Positions 14,396 through 18,393 of a stretch of 18,393 nucleotides of DNA are shown here, one piece after another. The translations under genes and the position numbers were made by a program. The notes below the pieces were generated by a model. It worked only from the letters and a program-made list of their open reading frames with translations. It was not told the origin of the DNA and did no database searches. How positions within the stretch are numbered: position 1 is the stretch's first letter; every line of letters starts with the position of its first letter. Source of the stretch: UBA9619 sp964630665 (lineage in GTDB: Bacteria; Pseudomonadota; Gammaproteobacteria; Arenicellales; UBA868); NCBI GenBank assembly GCA_964630665.1, contig CAZVVN010000063.1, positions 1 through 18,393 of the forward strand. Direction: 5' to 3'.

Positions 14396-15025
14396 TCAGC
14401 CTACTGGCATCGTCTCACGGATAGAAGGCTTGTCCGCCAGTGACTCGGCCCAACTCACCAGGTTCGGATGGCCGTCGCGCCACTCGAAATCCGGATTCCA
14501 GTGCTCCAGTTGCAGCGCAGTGATCAGAGTCAACTGCGCCATGTTACCCAGCGCTCCCTGAACAGCCGGGTGACCAACCTCGGTCTCCCAGACGTCGATC
14601 AAGCGCGCCGCCCGGCTACGCTCATGGGCGATGATTCCAGGCGACCTTTCGTCTTGCGGTCGGAATCCCTCCCGAATCCACACACTCAGCCCGTCTACCA
14701 GGCTGCGGGCCAGTGCTTCAAGACGCCTCACCTCCAGAGTGGCTTCACCGGCTGGCGGTTCAAACCGTGGTGCTGCATCCAGGTGATCAAGGTAATGGCA
14801 CACCAGCTGAGATTCCTCCAGTCGTCTGCCATCTGGCAGCACCAGGCACGGCACCCGACCTGAAGGATTTACCTGGTAATACGGGCTGTCTGTCTGCCGG
14901 GTCTTCGCCATGACCTGTTCAACACGGCCCTCAAGACGTTTTTCCAGGACCACGATGCGTGCCAGACGGGCATAGGGGGAATTCGCAGTGATATAGAGTT
15001 TCAGTGATTCACCGGGTTCTGACAC
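14396..15025 (-). CDS. glutathione S-transferase family protein
   Basis: 209-residue cytosolic protein with the two-domain GST layout. The N-terminal thioredoxin-like half has LYITANSPYARLARIVVLEK, where Ser/Asn after the first strand would be the glutathione-activating residues, the cis-proline segment NPSGRVPCLVLPDG (53-66) and the gamma-glutamyl-binding LEESQLVCHYLD (69-80). The C-terminal half is helical, ending in LVSWAESLADKPSIRETMP, the usual final helix. The start is GTG at 15025, with no in-frame ATG before the thioredoxin fold. It is the first gene of a two-gene minus-strand unit with the acyl-CoA synthetase and divergent from the isochorismatase gene. A detoxification or isomerase role is possible; the substrate is unknown. 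Confidence 0.85.
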   Translation of the reverse strand: MSEPGESLKLYITANSPYARLARIVVLEKRLEGRVEQVMAKTRQTDSPYYQVNPSGRVPCLVLPDGRRLEESQLVCHYLDHLDAAPRFEPPAGEATLEVRRLEALARSLVDGLSVWIREGFRPQDERSPGIIAHERSRAARLIDVWETEVGHPAVQGALGNMAQLTLITALQLEHWNPDFEWRDGHPNLVSWAESLADKPSIRETMPVG

Positions 15026-15430
15026 GGGTTTGCTCCGAACGATTGCGGCGGTTCATGGGCGTATTTGTGCCCGATCGAACATCTTTTCAATTCATAGCCT
15101 GCCTGATTCTAGCGGAGGGACCCACAAACGGACCAATAACAAAAGCATCTAAAACCGGGAAAGCTGCCCCGGCTCTGTTCGATTGGAATCGCCCCTCGGC
15201 GAATTGGCAGCGAAAAAAGTGAATTAAGTGGGCTGACCGGTGCCTGAGTCCATCATCCGGAGCACTGTGGGACAGCCACTGGCGTTGTCAACTCGTTCCG
15301 GTTCCAATAGGATCATCTACCGGATCGCCAATATAAGATGGGGTGTGAGTGCTGTGATACGCCAGGAAACCACCAGCACTGCGGTTGTCCTGCCCAATAA
15401 TTTGGCTACTGAAACACAACGACTCGAAAC
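15026..15430. other. 405-base divergent intergenic region
   Basis: Separates the minus-strand GST/synthetase unit from the plus-strand isochorismatase run. I see no convincing gene; the short plus-strand frames at 15004-15222 and 15240-15437 lack ribosome sites and family features. It contains one good plus-strand promoter candidate (15285-15313). On the minus strand I found no convincing promoter for the GST gene. Confidence 0.6.
15285..15313 (+). promoter_or_regulatory. sigma70-type promoter candidate for the isochorismatase gene run
   Basis: TTGTCA (15285-15290) and TAGGAT (15308-15313) with an exact 17-base spacer; 5 of 6 and 4 of 6 matches to consensus. The leader to ATG 15431 would be about 110 bases. 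Confidence 0.38.
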
Positions 15431-16000
15431 ATGCTGATTCAGGCGTCTAACAGCGTTTTAATCGTCATCGACGTACAGGCCTATTTTCTGGACAAACTCC
15501 CCGCCTGCCAACGGGTTAAGCTGGTCTCCCGTATCGCTTGGCTGATGCGGGTTGCGGGTTACCTGGATATTCCAATCATCGCCACAGCTGAAAATATCCA
15601 TGATCTCGGCGACCTGCTGCCGGCTCTCAAGACCCTGCCGCCCAACAACCTGCCGGTATTCGACAAGTTCAGCTTTGGTCTACTGGCGCAAGTTGACATA
15701 CGAAAGGCCCTCGAAGACGTCAAGAAGTCGGAGGTTGTCCTTGTGGGTATGGAGACCGATGTCTGCGTGGCCCATTCAGCCTTGCAGTTGCATGCTGCCG
15801 GCTATCGGACCTTGGTCGTTGCGGACGCGACCGCATCTCCGGAACCGAATCATGTGGCTGGCCTCAAGCGGATAGAGAATGCCGGTATCATGATCACCAA
15901 CACCAAGGGGGTTTTTTACGAGTGGGTCCGTGACGTGCCGAGCGCGGCGCGCCTGCGGAATCAACTCGGCCCTGATCTCCCACCCGGACTTATCCTGTAG
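15431..16000 (+). CDS. isochorismatase-family cysteine hydrolase
   Basis: 189-residue cytosolic hydrolase of the isochorismatase-like superfamily, which includes nicotinamidase, N-carbamoylsarcosine amidase, ureidoacrylate and other amidases. The catalytic triad is complete: D14 in VIDVQ, K79 in VFDKFSF and C112 in METDVCVAHSAL, preceded by a cis-peptide-type GME. Length is typical. The closest resemblance by eye is to short hydrolases annotated YcaC- or isochorismatase-like; the substrate cannot be told, though an amide or carbamoyl compound is likely given the cysteine nucleophile. It is followed after 26 bases by a CoA ligase, so it may release an acid that the ligase then activates. Confidence 0.88.
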   Translation: MLIQASNSVLIVIDVQAYFLDKLPACQRVKLVSRIAWLMRVAGYLDIPIIATAENIHDLGDLLPALKTLPPNNLPVFDKFSFGLLAQVDIRKALEDVKKSEVVLVGMETDVCVAHSALQLHAAGYRTLVVADATASPEPNHVAGLKRIENAGIMITNTKGVFYEWVRDVPSAARLRNQLGPDLPPGLIL

Positions 16001-16026
16001 GTTGAAGCGCATTACAGTAATCGTTC

Positions 16027-17661
16027 ATGGTCACCAACTGGGTGACCCCTGACGATACGATGATCGAAGACTCCAGAACCGAACAGGATCTCGCCACCGT
16101 GCTGGGTAAGCGCGCGACACAGATCCCTGACTCGCCCTGGATCGTGACAGAAGAGCGATCTTACACCTACGGTGAGATGGACCAGTGTTCAAGCCGCCTT
16201 GCCAGCGGCTTCAGCCAACTCGGTATTACTGCCAGCGACACCGTACTTATCATGCTGCCCGACACGGTGGATTTCATTCTCGCGTGGTGTGCGCTGTCCA
16301 AACTCGGTGCCATCGAGGTCCCGGTCAACGTACACTACAAAGGAAACCTCCTGGCTTACCTCGTCAACGATTCACTGGCCCGAAATCTTGTCGTGGACGT
16401 CGAATTTCTCGATCGGTTTGAGCCCCTGGCCCCGGAGCTTGAACACCTCCAGAGACTGATCGTCCGCAACTGCGATATCGCCGAGGTACCCGAGGCGCTC
16501 GCCCGACAATTCGAGATCGTCGATTACCAAACGCTGGAGAGTAACACTGCATGGTCCGGTACAGGCCCCGTTTACCGCGACCTCATGGCCGTTATGTACA
16601 CTTCCGGGACTACCGGCCCCTCAAAAGGAGCCACGGTGTGCCACGCCCATGCCTACGAATATGCCTTCGGCGTGACCGAGATGCTGGCCTTGGACGCGGG
16701 CGACGTCTACTATGCTCCTTTGCCGCTGTTCCATCTCGCCGGACAGTTCGCGGTGATCTATGCCAGTTGTATCGCCAGTGCGACGGCGGTAATCAGCGGT
16801 GGCTTCAGCGCGCAACGTTATTGGCTGGACATCGCGCGTTTTGACGCCAACTGCTCTTTTCTGCTCGGCGCCATGGCTAATTTTCTCTACCAGCAGCCGC
16901 ACTCGCCCAGCGATCACCAGAACCCGTTGGAACGCGTGTTGATGGCACCGTTGATTCCGGAAGTTGAGGGCTTCAAACAACGCTTCGGCTGCCTGGTCTC
17001 GACGACCTGGGGTGGCACTGAGATGAACTGTCCAATGCGTTCTGGATTTGACCTGGTGGACAACAAGAGCTGCGGGCGGGTCGCCGAAGACCGCTACGAG
17101 GTACGCATCGTCGATGAGAATGACGCGGAGCTACCCCACGGGGTGCCTGGCGAGGCACTGGTTCGGAGCCGTGAACCCTGGATCATGAGCAATGGTTACT
17201 GGAACCATCCAGAGTGGACCGAGAAAGCGTTCCGAAATCTCTGGTATCACACTGGCGACATGCTGAAGCGCGACGCAGTCGGAAATTTCTATTTTATCGA
17301 CCGAACCAAAGACGCCATTCGGCGGCGCGGCGAAAACATCTCATCCATGGAGGTCGAAAACGAGATCAACGCCAGCCCGGATGTCGTCGAGTGTGCGGTC
17401 ATTCCGGTGGCCTCGGCACACACCGAGCAGGATGTGATGGCCGTGATCGTAGCCAGCGATCCGTCGGCGTTCGACCCGGCAGCGCTGATCGAGTTCCTGG
17501 TGCCACGGCTAGCCTATTTTATGGTGCCGCGTTACATCGACCGGGTTGATGTCCTGCCCAAGACCCCGACTGGCAAGATCCAGAAATATCCATTACGAGA
17601 CCGGGGCCTGACCGACAGCACCTGGGACCGGGAAGCCGAGGGAATCACAATTCGGCACTGA
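16027..17661 (+). CDS. AMP-forming acyl-CoA ligase, CaiC-like
   Basis: 544-residue adenylate-forming ligase. P-loop YTSGTTGPSKG (191-201), PLPLFHLAGQF, the TTWGGTEMNCP motif, GDMLKRDAVGNFYFIDRTKDAIRRRGENISSMEVE hinge region split over the two subdomains, and the C-terminal lysine K517 in TPTGKIQK. The RRRGENIS(S)MEVE hinge and the substrate-loop pattern recall the crotonobetaine/carnitine-CoA ligase CaiC and related ligases for small, often charged acids, as opposed to long-chain fatty acids. ATG 16027 is used; a second ATG at 16060 is possible. It lies 26 bases after the isochorismatase gene and probably forms one transcript with it. It is quite different from the minus-strand synthetase in this window. 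The acid substrate is not determined. Confidence 0.88.
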   Translation: MVTNWVTPDDTMIEDSRTEQDLATVLGKRATQIPDSPWIVTEERSYTYGEMDQCSSRLASGFSQLGITASDTVLIMLPDTVDFILAWCALSKLGAIEVPVNVHYKGNLLAYLVNDSLARNLVVDVEFLDRFEPLAPELEHLQRLIVRNCDIAEVPEALARQFEIVDYQTLESNTAWSGTGPVYRDLMAVMYTSGTTGPSKGATVCHAHAYEYAFGVTEMLALDAGDVYYAPLPLFHLAGQFAVIYASCIASATAVISGGFSAQRYWLDIARFDANCSFLLGAMANFLYQQPHSPSDHQNPLERVLMAPLIPEVEGFKQRFGCLVSTTWGGTEMNCPMRSGFDLVDNKSCGRVAEDRYEVRIVDENDAELPHGVPGEALVRSREPWIMSNGYWNHPEWTEKAFRNLWYHTGDMLKRDAVGNFYFIDRTKDAIRRRGENISSMEVENEINASPDVVECAVIPVASAHTEQDVMAVIVASDPSAFDPAALIEFLVPRLAYFMVPRYIDRVDVLPKTPTGKIQKYPLRDRGLTDSTWDREAEGITIRH

Positions 17662-17663
17662 TA

Positions 17664-17681
17664 GGGGCCATCGATGGTCCC
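17664..17681 (+). terminator. short hairpin after the CaiC-like ligase gene
   Basis: A stem of GGGGCCA (17664-17670) with TGGTCCC (17675-17681), including one G-U pair, around loop TCGA. It begins two bases after the stop codon, without a following T-run. Weak terminator or 3' stabiliser. Confidence 0.3.
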
Positions 17682-17752
17682 ACCTGCCGTGATACATCGT
17701 CTGGACTCACACTGTCGTAGGTGTTTGGCTCCGAGTATCCGGCGACCCTCGC

Positions 17753-17758
17753 TATAAT
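17753..17758 (+). promoter_or_regulatory. perfect -10 box, candidate promoter for the thioredoxin-like gene
   Basis: TATAAT matches consensus fully. No good -35 hexamer is found at 16-18 bases. It lies only seven bases before ATG 17766, so a transcript from it would be leaderless or almost so. Confidence 0.3.
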
Positions 17759-17765
17759 TCCTGTT

Positions 17766-18251
17766 ATGCGTTGCCGGGCTCGTTATTCTGCACTTCTTTG
17801 TCTTGCGCTGTCATGGGCTGAACCGGCGTCATCGGGCCAGCTACGCCTTGCGACCGACCTCAACCAGACCGGAACACTCTGCGAAACCCGTGGGATTCCC
17901 ATTGTTTTGTTCTTCAGCACAGCCGACTGCGAGTACTGTGAAGCCGTCCGGACCGAGTTCCTCAATCACGTAACGACCGATACGGATGAGACAGAAAGGG
18001 CGCTGCTGCGCGAGATTCGTCTCGACAGCGCCGATCAGCTGGTCGGTTTTGACAGACAGCAGACAACCCATGCCGGGTTTGCCGATAGGCGCGGCATTGT
18101 GCTTGTGCCGACCATCCAGTTCACCGACGGCCGCGGCACTGAACTTGAAGATCAGATCGTTGGTCTGGGCACGCTGGAATTTTACGGTGCTTACCTTGAC
18201 CGCGGCATCGACCGGGCGCTGGACAAATTGCGCAATCAGATCAAGGACTGA
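17766..18251 (+). CDS. exported thioredoxin-fold protein with CEYC motif
   Basis: 161-residue protein with an N-terminal signal sequence (MRCRAR, then hydrophobic YSALLCLALSW, likely cleavage around ASSG at 21-24), so periplasmic. The thioredoxin-like domain has IVLFFSTADCEYCEAVRTEF, with the redox pair C55 and C58, and the cis-proline loop VLVPTIQFTDGRG. It is like SoxW/DsbE-type small periplasmic thiol-disulfide proteins, though the motif CEYC differs from the usual CPxC. Start ATG 17766 is chosen because it gives a standard signal peptide; a frame extended to GTG 17721 adds 15 residues that do not look like part of it. It is separated by 104 bases from the ligase gene and by two bases from the thioesterase gene. 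Redox role is inferred; partner unknown. Confidence 0.78.
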   Translation: MRCRARYSALLCLALSWAEPASSGQLRLATDLNQTGTLCETRGIPIVLFFSTADCEYCEAVRTEFLNHVTTDTDETERALLREIRLDSADQLVGFDRQQTTHAGFADRRGIVLVPTIQFTDGRGTELEDQIVGLGTLEFYGAYLDRGIDRALDKLRNQIKD

Positions 18252-18253
18252 AC

Positions 18254-18393
18254 ATGGGAGCATTCGTTACCGATGCCACCAGTGCCCCACTCAAGTTATC
18301 CGACCAGAAGGTGTTGCCCGAGTGGATCGACTTCAACGGTCACATGATCGTAGCGTACTACGTCGTGGCGTTCGTGAACGGCGTAGTCGGGCT
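18254..18393 (+). CDS. hotdog-fold acyl-CoA thioesterase, 3' end cut off
   Basis: The first 46 residues of a thioesterase-superfamily protein, continuing beyond the window. VLPEWIDFNGHMIVAYYVVAF (20-40) matches the start of 4-hydroxybenzoyl-CoA-type thioesterases, including the Asp in IDFNGHM that is the family's usual catalytic residue. Proteins with this PEWID(Y/F)NGHM opening include the betainyl-CoA thioesterase of carnitine degradation, but many other members exist. Position after HM is Ile where Asn or Thr is common. The start is two bases after the thioredoxin-like gene stop, so the two are probably translated together. The link to the CaiC-like ligase suggests CoA-thioester turnover of a small acid. 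Confidence 0.75.
   Translation, partial: MGAFVTDATSAPLKLSDQKVLPEWIDFNGHMIVAYYVVAFVNGVVG

Noticed and set aside
15004..15222. 72-codon frame in the divergent intergenic region
   Set aside because: Overlaps the GST gene start, no ribosome site, no recognisable motif.

Overview
The window looks like one bacterial chromosome segment, probably from a Pseudomonadota (likely gammaproteobacterial, perhaps marine) heterotroph. The evidence is a TrmL-type tRNA methyltransferase, a RutE-type reductase, a glutathione S-transferase, HAAT-type (LivHMGF) transporters and a moderately GC-rich, evenly used coding strand. I saw no mobile elements, CRISPR arrays, tRNA or rRNA genes. The assignment to a lineage is an inference from gene families, not from a marker tree.

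Layout. 1-441: 3' part of trmL. 523-1356: a DUF364-family protein. 1513-2781: a crotonyl-CoA carboxylase/reductase-like enzyme behind a good promoter candidate, ending near a strong hairpin (2870-2895). 3170-11170: a long transport operon on the + strand made of one periplasmic binding protein followed by two complete permease/permease/ATPase/ATPase (livHMGF) sets. 11310-11960: a RutE-like nitroreductase. 12312-12743: a small exported Met/His-rich YtkA/FixH-like protein. 12800-15025: a two-gene minus-strand unit (glutathione S-transferase, then acyl-CoA synthetase). 15431-18393: a plus-strand run of an isochorismatase-family hydrolase, a CaiC-like acyl-CoA ligase, an exported thioredoxin-like protein, and the start of a hotdog thioesterase.

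How it may work together (inference). The region is organised around uptake of a small organic, probably nitrogen-bearing or acyl, compound and its processing as CoA thioesters: transporter, two AMP-forming CoA ligases, an enoyl-CoA reductase/carboxylase homologue, a malonic-semialdehyde-type reductase, an amidohydrolase-like isochorismatase and a thioesterase. The substrate cannot be read from the sequence.

The most notable points are: (i) the enoyl-CoA carboxylase/reductase homologue keeps the Asn and His of the CO2 pocket but has Gln where the characterised carboxylases have Glu; (ii) the two livHMGF sets share a single binding protein; (iii) the second LivG has lost the ABC signature motif (Pro replaces the key Gly) while keeping its other ATPase motifs, which suggests a one-site asymmetric ATPase; (iv) a 17-bp perfect palindrome lies upstream of the exported Met/His-rich protein.
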